In this document: positions 11,801-19,870 of the stretch, in pieces | How positions within the stretch are numbered: position 1 is the stretch's first letter | Layout of the letters: the number at the start of each line of letters is the position of its first letter | DNA from: Thermoflexales bacterium | GTDB lineage: Bacteria > Chloroflexota > Anaerolineae > Fen-1058 | Length of the DNA stretch: 20,005 nt | Assembly: GCA_016931085.1 (NCBI GenBank) | Contig: JAFGFO010000429.1 | Coordinates: 1-20,005, forward strand | Direction of reading: 5' to 3' | Position numbers and translations under genes: made by a program | Notes under the pieces: model-generated | The model's input: only the letters and a program-made list of their open reading frames with translations | What the model was told of the DNA's origin: nothing | Database searches by the model: none

Positions 11801-13057
11801 GCTCAAGATTTAGCCGTCTTGAGCAGCCTTGCGACGGCATCAGACGATGACCAAAAGCGCGCCGTTGTCAACCTGCGGCAGGCCATGTATGCCAATTACC
11901 TGGATGACTACCCGGCCGGCCTGGAGGCTGTCCAACAGGCCGTGACGTTAGCCGTGGGGGCACAAGACCAGGACACAGAGGCAAGAGGCTATCATGAGTG
12001 GGGACGGTTATTGGCTAAGCAAGGTGAATATGAAGCAGCCATTCAGAAATACGACCACGCCCTGAAATTAACCCAAGCCACTCACAATCGACAGGAGCAG
12101 GCTCGCTGTCTATACGACATCGCCACGGTTTATTATCAGCAAACCAATTACACGGAGGCCCGAGTTTATTACCAACAGGCCCAGGTCATTTACCAGGAGG
12201 TGGGTTATCGCCCCGGCGAAACGCTGTGTTGGCTCATGTTTGGAGAGCTGCATTATCAATTGGGCAACTATATGGCGACACAGGCGAACTTTGAACAGGC
12301 CCTGGCCCTTAGCCGGAGCATCGGTACGCCATGGATTGAAGCCCATATCCTTGGCAGCCTCGGCAACAACGCGTTTGACCTGGGTGACTACCATGCCTCA
12401 CAGCACTATCACCAGCAAGCCTTCATTGTTTCGCAGGAAATTGGCTATCGTTACCAAGAAGCCGTCAGTTTAGATACTCTCAGCCTGGTTAGCTACATTC
12501 TGGATGATAACGAAACAGCCCAAAACTATAGTCATCAAGCGATATCTATACAGCAAGACATCGGTGACCGGCGCAGCCAAGGGTATACTTTGAATCATCT
12601 AGGATTGGCCTTGGTTGGCTCGGGTGATGTGTTGGGCGCCCGTGATGCTTATAGCCGGGCGCTGAACATACGCCGTGAACTAGGCCAGGCAGTTCTAGCC
12701 ATGGATGACTTGGCCGGCCTGGCGCGAGTCGCCCTGGCGCAGGGAAACATAGCCCAGGCTCTGACACACGTGGACGAAATCCTGGCCTGGCTGACCGGCA
12801 ACAGTCCAGACGGCATCGAGTTTCCGGTGTGGGTGTATCTCACCTGCCACCGCGTTTTGCGCGCTGCGGCCGGCGACGACCCGTCGGCACTTGAGCGAGC
12901 GCACAAAGCCTTGGACGCCGGCTACAAGCTGCTGCAAGAGCGTGCCGGCCGCATCCAGGACGAGGCCCTGCGGCGGCAGTTCCTGGAAAACGTGCCGTGG
13001 AACCGGGAGTTGGTGGCGGAGTGGGAGGAAGAAGACGTAAAAAACGTTCGCCCATAA
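8897..13057 (+). CDS. Soluble adenylyl cyclase-like protein: tandem cyclase domains, AAA ATPase, TPR tail
   Basis: A 1386-residue predicted cytoplasmic protein with no signal peptide. Cyclase domain C1 (about 29-200) has metal-binding D36 (FADISGFT) and D88 (FAGDS). C2 (about 255-420) has IGDKG (D305) and YTVMGDEVNMAAR with N378 and R382, the expected transition-state residues. A P-loop ATPase module follows, with Walker A GAAGVGKS (476-483) and Walker B LLLLLED (605-611, then LHWLD), then a helical part (IPDSVQG...HNTTQEVAYG) and about six or seven TPR units up to roughly residue 1300. The domain order matches ADCY10 and related bacterial cyclases. The likely product is cAMP, but Q300 stands where the adenine-binding lysine is expected. 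The start at 8897 is preferred over GTG 8858 because of the ribosome-binding site and promoter. The TPR part is clearly less GC-rich than the rest. Confidence 0.9.
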   Translation: MDISSLIPYLPIDRRHALAGGYSLPDRVHGAALFADISGFTPLTGALATELGRQRGAEKVLDYINPIYEAVIARLYEYRGSVICFAGDSITCWLDGDDGRRGVACALDMQGILARLGTVTTPKGTQVKLSIKIAVAAGPARRFLAGDPQVHNFEALAGATLERMAAAEHQAEKGDVVVSQEVADSLGDSLALAGWRAEEETGRVFAVVPGLAMGVETDPWPPLPAGALSAGPLRPWIDAPVYERLSGGASYLAELRPVTSIFAKFGGIDYDGDDQAGQKLDAYIRWVESVLARYEGTMLQLTIGDKGSNLLAAFGAPVAHDDDEARAVAAALDLQAGADSPCPYIPSPQVGVSSGLAWAGACGGRLRCIYTVMGDEVNMAARLMGKAKPGQVLVNQHVADATARRYRYNSLGEIAIKGRERPLPVSEALGRQTAATHQLAALFASPLVGREDILSQMNSYLAQARAGQGQVLRLEGAAGVGKSHLAAVFASQAAEAGWRVVVGSCQSITQGTAYTPWKQAFLALLGIGEAPAGEAPGEEQVEQLTAALVQARPDWEPRIPLLGDLLGLPVPDNPVTAALEPKLRQQAMFALAAEILQVWAARQPLLLLLEDLHWLDEASAGLTLAVARAIGRTPCLLLAVQRPPLQADQPILPDLDHLGYYHFIQLGDLAPEGVAALVSNRLRGPLSPLVGALVVAQAQGNPFFTEELVDALREAGYIQPDREGMWALSEAALAALIDGNCIVKVEGEWRMVDNPPLSAARLDIPDSVQGTVLARMDRLPESHKLTLKVASVIGRAFGLGLLQEAHPASLPLDSLRQEIEAMGERDFVRLEVAAPEPVYIFKHNTTQEVAYGTLLFAQRQELHAKVARWHERTYGGDAPLDALTLDSPLAPHYPILVHHWHNAENGQRERAYAGLAGQQAAKQYANEGAVRYFSRALDLTPEADLGGRYKLLLGREDVNNVLAKREMQAQDLAVLSSLATASDDDQKRAVVNLRQAMYANYLDDYPAGLEAVQQAVTLAVGAQDQDTEARGYHEWGRLLAKQGEYEAAIQKYDHALKLTQATHNRQEQARCLYDIATVYYQQTNYTEARVYYQQAQVIYQEVGYRPGETLCWLMFGELHYQLGNYMATQANFEQALALSRSIGTPWIEAHILGSLGNNAFDLGDYHASQHYHQQAFIVSQEIGYRYQEAVSLDTLSLVSYILDDNETAQNYSHQAISIQQDIGDRRSQGYTLNHLGLALVGSGDVLGARDAYSRALNIRRELGQAVLAMDDLAGLARVALAQGNIAQALTHVDEILAWLTGNSPDGIEFPVWVYLTCHRVLRAAAGDDPSALERAHKALDAGYKLLQERAGRIQDEALRRQFLENVPWNRELVAEWEEEDVKNVRP

Positions 13058-13074
13058 ATCAAGCCACTGGGCGA
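13048..13074. terminator. Possible terminator between convergent genes
   Basis: Arms tcgccca (13048-13054) and tgggcga (13068-13074) are perfect reverse complements with a 13-nt loop, overlapping the cyclase stop codon and followed by an AT-rich stretch (gtatttatcat). The gap between the two converging genes is only 54 bp. No long T run, so weak. Confidence 0.35.
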
Positions 13075-13111
13075 GTATTTATCATATCGCTCCTATATCC
13101 ATCTGGGATCA

Positions 13112-16100
13112 TTATAGCACAGAGCGTACTTTTCGTCTTATCCACCACACTCCCAAGCCCAGCATCACAGTGCCGAGCAGCACACCCAAAACGTGAAACG
13201 TGAAACGTGAAACGTGAAACGTGAAACGTGAAACGTGGACACTCGCCGGCTCGTGAGACTCCACCGGCGTGCCGATCGCCCACGTGCCCAGGTCGTGTAC
13301 CGTGGCCTCGACCTGCTTGAGATCTGTGTCGACCGTCGAGTCGTAAGCCACCCACGTCCCGCTCCCCTCGTCGTAGCGGTACAACGCCAGCGAGCTCTCA
13401 GCCGTGATGGGGATGCCGGCCGCCAGCAGGTCGCTCTCGTCGTAGCACAGGCTGAAAGTGGCCGTAAAGCCAGAGTTGACATTGCCGGCCAGGGTATAGA
13501 TCCTCGGCAGAGGGTGCGCCCCGGCTTGTGCAGTCGGGTAGGTATAGGCCAGGGTGGCCGTGACGGTCGCCAGCCCACCCGTGTCGCCCGTGCCAAAGGT
13601 CAGGCGCGCGCACGTATCGCCCAGGCTGTACGTCCCCTCGCCAACGGCCTGCGCCGCGTCAAAGCGGACGGTCTGATCACCGAGAGGGTAAAAGTAGGCC
13701 TGGCGGTTGCCCCATACACGGGAGCCGGCCATCGCCTGCTCGCCCACCTTGAAGACAACTTGCCGGCCCTCGACGCCACAACCGTCGGGGGCGAGGGCAT
13801 TTTCGGAGCGCACTTGCAGCTTGTAGGCCAGGCGGCCGGCCCAGTTGACGACCTCGCCCTGGCCGCACGAGTCGTCCCCTACCCAGGCCGTGACGCTCGT
13901 GCCGGCCGTGGGCGTAAAGGCGCCGCTGGATGGGACCACCCAGCCATAGTAAGTGGCCGGCGGCAGGTAGAGGGCGGCGCTGGGTTGGCGCGCGGCGCCG
14001 GCCGGCACGCCCAGGTAGGCCGTGACAGCCTGCGTAGCGTGCAGCCAATAGCCCTGCCCGAACTCGAGCTGCGACAGATCGTTGACCATGCCAACCATCT
14101 CGGGGTGACGGAGGCCCACGCCCGGATCGTACAGCGTCCACCGGGTGGGCGGGCCTGGCTCATAGCCATAAAGCGAGCTGTAGGCGCCGGCGATCGAGGC
14201 CAATGCCTCGGTCACCGTGCGGCTTTCGGGCGCCGGGTAGCCGAAGAGGTTCCAGCCGGCCTCGAAGGGTGGCATGTCGATGGTCGACAGCAAGGCGTAG
14301 ATGCCTTGCCCATGAGTCGCGTTATCCGGCATCTGGGCCGTGGCGCGATTCATGGCCGTGTCCAGCTCGGTGGGCAGGCGCGACCAGCTCGGCCCATCGT
14401 CCGGTATGTAGTACAAGCGCAGCGTGTGCTCGTAGCCGGCCGGCGCCTCGCGCTGCAAGTAGTCAAAGGCGATCGTGCGCGTAAAGACCTTGTCGGATAC
14501 AAAGCGATAGCCTTGCCCAACCGGTGTCAGCCAGGTCGGCAGGTTAGGCAGGCTGTTGAGCGCCTGCAGCGAGACCGTGCCCGTGTCAGCAAAGATGTCC
14601 TGCGTGTTGAAGACCGTCACCTGCCCGTCACCCGACGCCACCGGCGCGCCCAGTTGACGCTTGTTGGCACCCCAGGCACGGGTGTTGCCGAAACCGAACG
14701 CGCCGCCCATATTCGGCCCCCACGGCGGGCTGAGAAAGACCTGGCTCAGCCCCTCCCGCACCGGGCTGGCGCCTCCCACCCATACACGCACCCAGCCCTC
14801 GAAGGCCGGCTCGTCCAGCGTCACTACTTGCGTAAAGACCGATGACTGCGTCGGGCTGAGCGGCAGCATCGGCGCGCTGGGCGCAGTGACGGCCGTCGCA
14901 GTGGGCGCGCCGTAGGCCGGGAAGACCTGCACGTGCAGATCGGCCGTGCTGACGGCCAGCGTGACCGTGATCGCCATCGTGCGGCTGGTGACAGACTGCA
15001 CGACGATGGCCGGCCGCCAGTTGGACGCTGGCGAGAGATAGACCGAGCGATTCAGCGCGCCAAGCGACTCGATGCAGCCGGCGTAGGCAGCGCTCACGGC
15101 CTCGTCATAAGGCCCCAGCACGCACAGCCGGTCGCCGGCCTCCGCCCCGCGCACCTTGATCCGGTCACCGCTGCCCACGCTGGCGCCCAGGTGGATGACG
15201 CGATCGTCCTCGATGCCGGGCGTGCCGCGTGTCTTGAACAGGTAGGCCTGCGCGCCCCGCACGGCCAACAGGTCGAAGCTTTGCGCGCTGCGCAGGTCGA
15301 AAAAGTCGGGCGGCAGGGTGGCCACCTCGCCCTCGACAGGCGCAGCTACCAGTTGAGTCACCCCCAGCGGCAGCACGCCTGGGCCGGTGTTCACCAGCGT
15401 CGGCGTAACCAACGCCGGGTAAAAGCGCCGCAGCGTCTCCCAATCCGCCCGCCCGGTGGTGTGCTCGGCCATCGTCTTGAGGCACTCGGGGTCGGTCTGC
15501 CATCGCGCTCGGATCAGGAACTCGCTGTAGGTGTCATCGTAAGTGCTGGTCATAAAGCTGCCCTTGCAGTCGGTGTAGATCGGGGCGCCGTCCGGCCCTA
15601 TGCCGATATAGTTGTCGGGCAGGTAGAATAAATAGTGCGACAGCTCGTGCGCCAGGGCGCTCTGCCAGTCCTGGCTCAGCTCGACCAGGCTCTGGCCGAA
15701 GGGGTCCCAGTTGGGGCCCATGCGGATTTGCCCAGGCCCGTAGGCGTTGCGGATAGTGCGCTCGTCGCGATAGATGTCGTCGGTCAGCTCATCGACCACG
15801 CCGCCCATCGAGGCACGCGGGCGCACCCCGTTTTGAGCGTACATGATAACGTCGGCGTCAATCCAGTTCTCTTTGGCCTGGTGCAGGCGCACGTCGCCCA
15901 GGGCGGCTTGCCCGTCGCTGACGTCGTAGAGCACGGTCGAGGCCTGCTGGATGGCGTTTTCCAGGTCGGTCAGGAAGGTCCCGTCGCCGCGGGCGTCCCA
16001 CTCCAGCGACATATCCAGGTTGAACAGCAGCAGCGGGTTGGTGGGCGAGACGAGCAGTGTTTGCACGCCGGCCTGGCGCACCGTGTGACCGCTGGGGCCG

Positions 16101-19100
16101 CCTGGCGTGATGCTGGCGTTGGTGTGGTACAGTGTGTAGGTATTGGTCGCCGTGACCGGCCACAGCGCAAAAAGGCTGTCGCCGACGGCGATTTGCCCGC
16201 GGCCTTGCAGGTAGCCCTGCGCGTTGGTGCGGTAGGGGATGCCGGCGTTGTTGGCGACCGGCTTTGCGCCGGCCGCTTGGCCCTTGGGTAGGTGGTAGAC
16301 GAGCGCGTTCGGGGCCGCCTGGCCGCCAGACAGGACCTGCACCTGGGTGCCGCGCACACGGAAGGGGTAGGTGCTGGCTGCGGCGTACGGCCACTGGTAG
16401 GGGCCGGGCACGGTGTCGGTGTAAGGCCGCAAGCTGGGATAGGCCTCGATCCGAAAGACGACGTTGTCGCTCTGGCCAAAGAAAGCGCTGGCAAAGGTAT
16501 CCCACACAAACACGTGTTCCACGTCAAAGAGGGGCACGAGTTCGGCCTGGGTTATCCCCAGGCTCACGTCTTCTCCGCCGGCCAGGGCAGCCACCCGATC
16601 CGCCGGCAGTGCCCGCTCGTAGATGCGCACGTCGTCGACCAGGCCCACCAGCCCAAGCGTATCATCATCCAGCTCCATGCCGATAAGCATCTCGGTGACG
16701 TCCCCACCGATCGGGTTGAGGCTGGCCCGGGCGCGTGCCACCTGGACGCCGTCGACGTAGATGGCCATCTCGCCCTTGCTCTGCCACGTGACCGCCAGGT
16801 GAGTCCATGTGCCGGCCGGCACCTGCCCGCCTGACAGGGAATAGCACTGGCCAATGATGTCCCAAATTTGCACGGACAGCTTGCCATTTTCTATCCCCAT
16901 CGAGTAACCGTTATTCTCCCAACCCTTGCCGATGACGGTTTGTTCTAAGGCCGGGTCGTCTAAATTGACCCAGGCGGCCAGGCTCAGCTCCTTGTCAGGG
17001 GCCAATAAGCTGGAGGGAGGGATTTCCACGTAACCATCCCCGTCGAACTCCAAGGCATAGTCATTGGCAAACTGGATGGCGGGCGGGACGTCGCTCGTAA
17101 AGATGGGGAGAGAATAGCCATCCAGCGTGCCATCGTGGTCGTAGCCAGACGAATCAGCCGCCGTGTTCCCCGATCCCTCTTCCAGCGCCCAATAGCCCAT
17201 CAGGTGATTGGTGTCCCAGGTCTCGACGATGGCCTGGCGGCTGCTGGCCAGGTTCCTGGTCGGCGTGTCCGTGCTGGCTACAGCCGGGTACCAACGCCCA
17301 CCGCCATCGGGCGAGTAATAGGCGCGGATCAGGCCCACCGGGTCACCCTCGGGGTCGAACAGGCTGTAGGTAATGGGGATAGTCAGGCTGTCCGCGATGT
17401 AGGGTGAGGCATGAGCCGCCGCGCTGGTGGTCGGGCCGGGCTGCGTGATGACCACCAGGGGGGGATTGTTGGTCAGTTGTCCCGAGCGACGGGAACGATT
17501 CAAGCAGACCTGGCTCTGCCCACCCAGCCCTTCCTCGTCGGCCTGGCTGGCGATGACGAGGTCGAGCAGCCCGTCGCCGTCTAGATCTCCGGCGGCCACC
17601 GCCACGCTCTCGGACTTGAAAGAGCTGAGGCCAAAGGTGCGCACAGCCGTCGGCCAATCAAAGTGCCCCAGGCCGTCGTTCAGGTAGACGGTCTTGGCGC
17701 CGATCTCGTTCCCGACGATGATGTCGAGGGCACCGTCCCCATCCACGTCTCCCACCGCTACGCTGTGGGTGCTGTCCGAGCCGGGGCCTATTGCACGGGC
17801 TTGTGGAAAGCTGCCGGCCCCGTCGTTCAGGTAGACCACGTTTTGCTCTTCTTCGTTGCCGACGACGAGGTCGAGGTCGCCGTCGCCGTCCAGGTCCCCG
17901 CTTGCCAGGCTGTCGGTCCAATCCGAGCCCGTGCCAAAGGGCCGGCCGGTGCCAAAGTTGCCGCTCCCATCGTTCAAAAAGACCAGGTTTTGCCCGCTGC
18001 CGCCTTCTTCGGGGGTGTTGCCCACGGCGACGTCGAGCGCGCCGTCGCCATTCAGGTCGGCCAGCACCACGCTGCTGGTCCGGCTGAAACTCGGCTCCAG
18101 GACGCGCGAGCTCAAGCTTCCAGCCCCATCGTTCAGATAGACCATGTTCGTCTGGGAATACTGGCCCGTCACAACGTCGAGGTCACCGTCGCCATCCAGG
18201 TCCCCCAACGCCAGGCTTTTGGTCTGGTCCGAGCTTGTTCCAAAGGCGCGCGCGAGGGGGAAGCTGCCGGCCCCGTCGTTCGAATAGATGGCCTTGGCCC
18301 CAGGCTTGCGCCCGGCGACGATGTCCAGGTCGCCATCGCCGTCCATGTCCCCCAACGCCACGGCGGTGGTGCTGCCGTCGCCCGGGCCGAAGCAACTGAC
18401 GCCGTCGGCCTCGCAGTCCGCCTCGCCAGAGTAAAAGTAGCCGCTTCCATCGTTCAGATAAATCACGTCCATCCCCTCGTCATCACTCGTGACGATGTCG
18501 AGGGCCCCGTCGCCGTCTACGTCTCCTAACGCCACGCTGGTGATCCCATCTGTGCCGGTGCCCACGTTTTGGCAGGGAGCCAGGCTGCCCGTGCCATCGT
18601 TCAGGTAAACGATGTTTTGAGCCCACTCGTTGCCGACGGCGATGTCCAGGTGCCCATCGCCGTCCATGTCACCCAGTGCCACGCTCAAAGTCCCGTCCGC
18701 GTCAGGGCCAAAGTCGATCTTGGCACCTGGCCAGTCAAAGTGAGCTTCTCCGTCGTTCAGGTAAAGCTCGTTTTGCTCCAGGTAATTGCCAAAAGCCACA
18801 TCCAGGTCGCCATCGCCGTCTAGGTCTCCCAAGGCTACGCCTGGCGTGTCGTTCGAGCCGGTGGCAAACACGCGTTCAAGGTCGAAATTGCCCCCCCCGT
18901 CATTCAGGTAAGCGACATTTGAACCGCCTTCTCCCAGCTCGTCCGGCCAGTTGCCGGCGACGATGTCGAGGTTACCGTCGCTGTCCAGGTCTCCCACGGC
19001 CAGGCTGCTGGTTTGGCCCACAGTGTCGCCAAAGCAACTGACGGCGTCGGCGTCGCAGTTCAAGGGGCCGTAATCAAAACTCCCGCTCCCGCCGTTATAG

Positions 19101-19837
19101 TAAACGACGTTGAAGGCGGCATTGTTGCCTACGATAATGTCCAGCGCCCCGTCGCCGTCCATGTCACCCAGAGCCAGTCCGGTGGTATAGTCTGAGCCGG
19201 TGCCAAAGGTATAACTTGGGCCTGGCAAGGTGTGGGGTATCCCTTCTTGAAAGCCGTTCTCGTTCCGGTAAATGACGTTGGCCTCCCCGTCGTTGGCTGT
19301 AACGATGTCGAGGTCGCCATCGCCATCCACGTCCCCCAGGGCGACAGCGGTGGTCTTGCCCGAAGGCGTGCCAAAAGTGTACGGCGTAAAAGAGTTGCCG
19401 GCATTCAAATAGACCACGTTTATCTGGGCATAGTTGGCCGTGACGATGTCGAGGTCGCCATCGCCATCCAGATCGCCCAGGGCTATGCTGCGGGTATCGT
19501 CCGAGCCGGAGCCAAAGGGGTACCTGCTGCCGGCCCAGTCAAAGTGAGCCGATCCATCGTTGAGATAAACCGCATTTTGCTGGCTGGTCTCCCCCGAGCC
19601 GGCATCCTCAACCAGGCCATTTCCGACGACCAGGTCGAGGTAGCCGTCGCCGTTCATGTCCCCCACCACCGCGCTAAAGGTCACCCCCAGGCCCGTGTCA
19701 AAGGGGCGCGGGTCGCCAAAGACGGGTTCGCCAGCGGAGGCGGACAGGACGCCGGCGAACAGAAAACCGGCCAGCACGACCGTGCTGACAAGCCATTTCC
19801 CAAGCTTGAGGTGTGAGGTTACGGTGTGTGTTTTCAT
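13112..19837 (-). CDS. Giant secreted surface protein: FG-GAP propellers, LamG, metalloprotease-like domain, C-terminal anchor
   Basis: A 2241-residue exported protein. Residues 1-35 are a signal peptide with probable cleavage after ASA. Residues about 45-790 carry 14 FG-GAP/VCBS units, each with a calcium-binding GDxDGDGxLD motif. An Ig-like segment follows (ITYSLFDPEGDP...), then a LamG/concanavalin-like domain at about 880-1090 (MGYWALEEGSG to RVAALAGGED). HELSHYLFYLPDNY (H1397, E1398, H1401, D1408) with CKGSFM (M1429) suggests a zinc protease of CLCA/M64 type. The C-terminal part has the GWNLFGYP...GQGYWL module seen in Chloroflexota exoproteins. The end is a repeat-encoded VSRFTFH x2, a membrane span (2216-2234) and the basic tail RRKVRSVL. 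TAAGGAG lies 6 nt before the ATG. Probably cell-surface; ligand and protein substrate are unknown. Confidence 0.9.
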   Translation of the reverse strand: MKTHTVTSHLKLGKWLVSTVVLAGFLFAGVLSASAGEPVFGDPRPFDTGLGVTFSAVVGDMNGDGYLDLVVGNGLVEDAGSGETSQQNAVYLNDGSAHFDWAGSRYPFGSGSDDTRSIALGDLDGDGDLDIVTANYAQINVVYLNAGNSFTPYTFGTPSGKTTAVALGDVDGDGDLDIVTANDGEANVIYRNENGFQEGIPHTLPGPSYTFGTGSDYTTGLALGDMDGDGALDIIVGNNAAFNVVYYNGGSGSFDYGPLNCDADAVSCFGDTVGQTSSLAVGDLDSDGNLDIVAGNWPDELGEGGSNVAYLNDGGGNFDLERVFATGSNDTPGVALGDLDGDGDLDVAFGNYLEQNELYLNDGEAHFDWPGAKIDFGPDADGTLSVALGDMDGDGHLDIAVGNEWAQNIVYLNDGTGSLAPCQNVGTGTDGITSVALGDVDGDGALDIVTSDDEGMDVIYLNDGSGYFYSGEADCEADGVSCFGPGDGSTTAVALGDMDGDGDLDIVAGRKPGAKAIYSNDGAGSFPLARAFGTSSDQTKSLALGDLDGDGDLDVVTGQYSQTNMVYLNDGAGSLSSRVLEPSFSRTSSVVLADLNGDGALDVAVGNTPEEGGSGQNLVFLNDGSGNFGTGRPFGTGSDWTDSLASGDLDGDGDLDLVVGNEEEQNVVYLNDGAGSFPQARAIGPGSDSTHSVAVGDVDGDGALDIIVGNEIGAKTVYLNDGLGHFDWPTAVRTFGLSSFKSESVAVAAGDLDGDGLLDLVIASQADEEGLGGQSQVCLNRSRRSGQLTNNPPLVVITQPGPTTSAAAHASPYIADSLTIPITYSLFDPEGDPVGLIRAYYSPDGGGRWYPAVASTDTPTRNLASSRQAIVETWDTNHLMGYWALEEGSGNTAADSSGYDHDGTLDGYSLPIFTSDVPPAIQFANDYALEFDGDGYVEIPPSSLLAPDKELSLAAWVNLDDPALEQTVIGKGWENNGYSMGIENGKLSVQIWDIIGQCYSLSGGQVPAGTWTHLAVTWQSKGEMAIYVDGVQVARARASLNPIGGDVTEMLIGMELDDDTLGLVGLVDDVRIYERALPADRVAALAGGEDVSLGITQAELVPLFDVEHVFVWDTFASAFFGQSDNVVFRIEAYPSLRPYTDTVPGPYQWPYAAASTYPFRVRGTQVQVLSGGQAAPNALVYHLPKGQAAGAKPVANNAGIPYRTNAQGYLQGRGQIAVGDSLFALWPVTATNTYTLYHTNASITPGGPSGHTVRQAGVQTLLVSPTNPLLLFNLDMSLEWDARGDGTFLTDLENAIQQASTVLYDVSDGQAALGDVRLHQAKENWIDADVIMYAQNGVRPRASMGGVVDELTDDIYRDERTIRNAYGPGQIRMGPNWDPFGQSLVELSQDWQSALAHELSHYLFYLPDNYIGIGPDGAPIYTDCKGSFMTSTYDDTYSEFLIRARWQTDPECLKTMAEHTTGRADWETLRRFYPALVTPTLVNTGPGVLPLGVTQLVAAPVEGEVATLPPDFFDLRSAQSFDLLAVRGAQAYLFKTRGTPGIEDDRVIHLGASVGSGDRIKVRGAEAGDRLCVLGPYDEAVSAAYAGCIESLGALNRSVYLSPASNWRPAIVVQSVTSRTMAITVTLAVSTADLHVQVFPAYGAPTATAVTAPSAPMLPLSPTQSSVFTQVVTLDEPAFEGWVRVWVGGASPVREGLSQVFLSPPWGPNMGGAFGFGNTRAWGANKRQLGAPVASGDGQVTVFNTQDIFADTGTVSLQALNSLPNLPTWLTPVGQGYRFVSDKVFTRTIAFDYLQREAPAGYEHTLRLYYIPDDGPSWSRLPTELDTAMNRATAQMPDNATHGQGIYALLSTIDMPPFEAGWNLFGYPAPESRTVTEALASIAGAYSSLYGYEPGPPTRWTLYDPGVGLRHPEMVGMVNDLSQLEFGQGYWLHATQAVTAYLGVPAGAARQPSAALYLPPATYYGWVVPSSGAFTPTAGTSVTAWVGDDSCGQGEVVNWAGRLAYKLQVRSENALAPDGCGVEGRQVVFKVGEQAMAGSRVWGNRQAYFYPLGDQTVRFDAAQAVGEGTYSLGDTCARLTFGTGDTGGLATVTATLAYTYPTAQAGAHPLPRIYTLAGNVNSGFTATFSLCYDESDLLAAGIPITAESSLALYRYDEGSGTWVAYDSTVDTDLKQVEATVHDLGTWAIGTPVESHEPASVHVSRFTFHVSRFTFHVLGVLLGTVMLGLGVWWIRRKVRSVL
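13193..13234 (-). repeat. Six perfect GTGAAAC heptamers inside the surface-protein gene
   Basis: Six uninterrupted copies of gtgaaac (gtttcac on the coding strand), with a degenerate partial copy just before them at 13186-13192. Forty-two nucleotides encode VSRFTFH twice (residues 2202-2215), immediately before the C-terminal membrane span. Because the unit is 7 nt, gain or loss of one copy shifts the frame. Confidence 0.95.
17540..19700 (-). repeat. Fourteen FG-GAP/VCBS repeats
   Basis: The repeats average about 52 residues. The recurring motif is (A/V)xGD(L/M/V)(D/N)GDGxLDI(V/A), seen 14 times from AVVGDMNGDGYLDLVVG to AAGDLDGDGLLDLVIAS, each followed by a segment ending VxYLNDG. The acidic DxDxDG loops are calcium sites as in integrin alpha propellers. 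DNA identity between units is high enough for the repeats to be visible in the raw sequence. Confidence 0.9.
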
Positions 19838-19843
19838 GTTATT

Positions 19844-19850
19844 CTCCTTA
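19844..19850 (-). promoter_or_regulatory. Ribosome-binding site of the surface-protein gene
   Basis: TAAGGAG on the minus strand, 6 nt before the ATG at 19837. It fixes the start in front of a good signal peptide. Confidence 0.8.
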
Positions 19851-19870
19851 AAGTGTATCTACTCAGCCAC

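Noticed and set aside
13186..13240. CRISPR-like array
   Set aside because: Units are 7 nt with no spacers; it is a tandem heptamer repeat within a coding sequence.
13235..14845. Long plus-strand open frame antisense to the surface-protein gene
   Set aside because: It is a GC-rich shadow: no recognisable domain, R/A/G-rich composition, and the opposite strand carries a clear secreted protein.
17540..19700. CRISPR array or mobile repeat in the surface-protein region
   Set aside because: The periodic DNA similarity is explained by FG-GAP protein repeats of about 52 residues.
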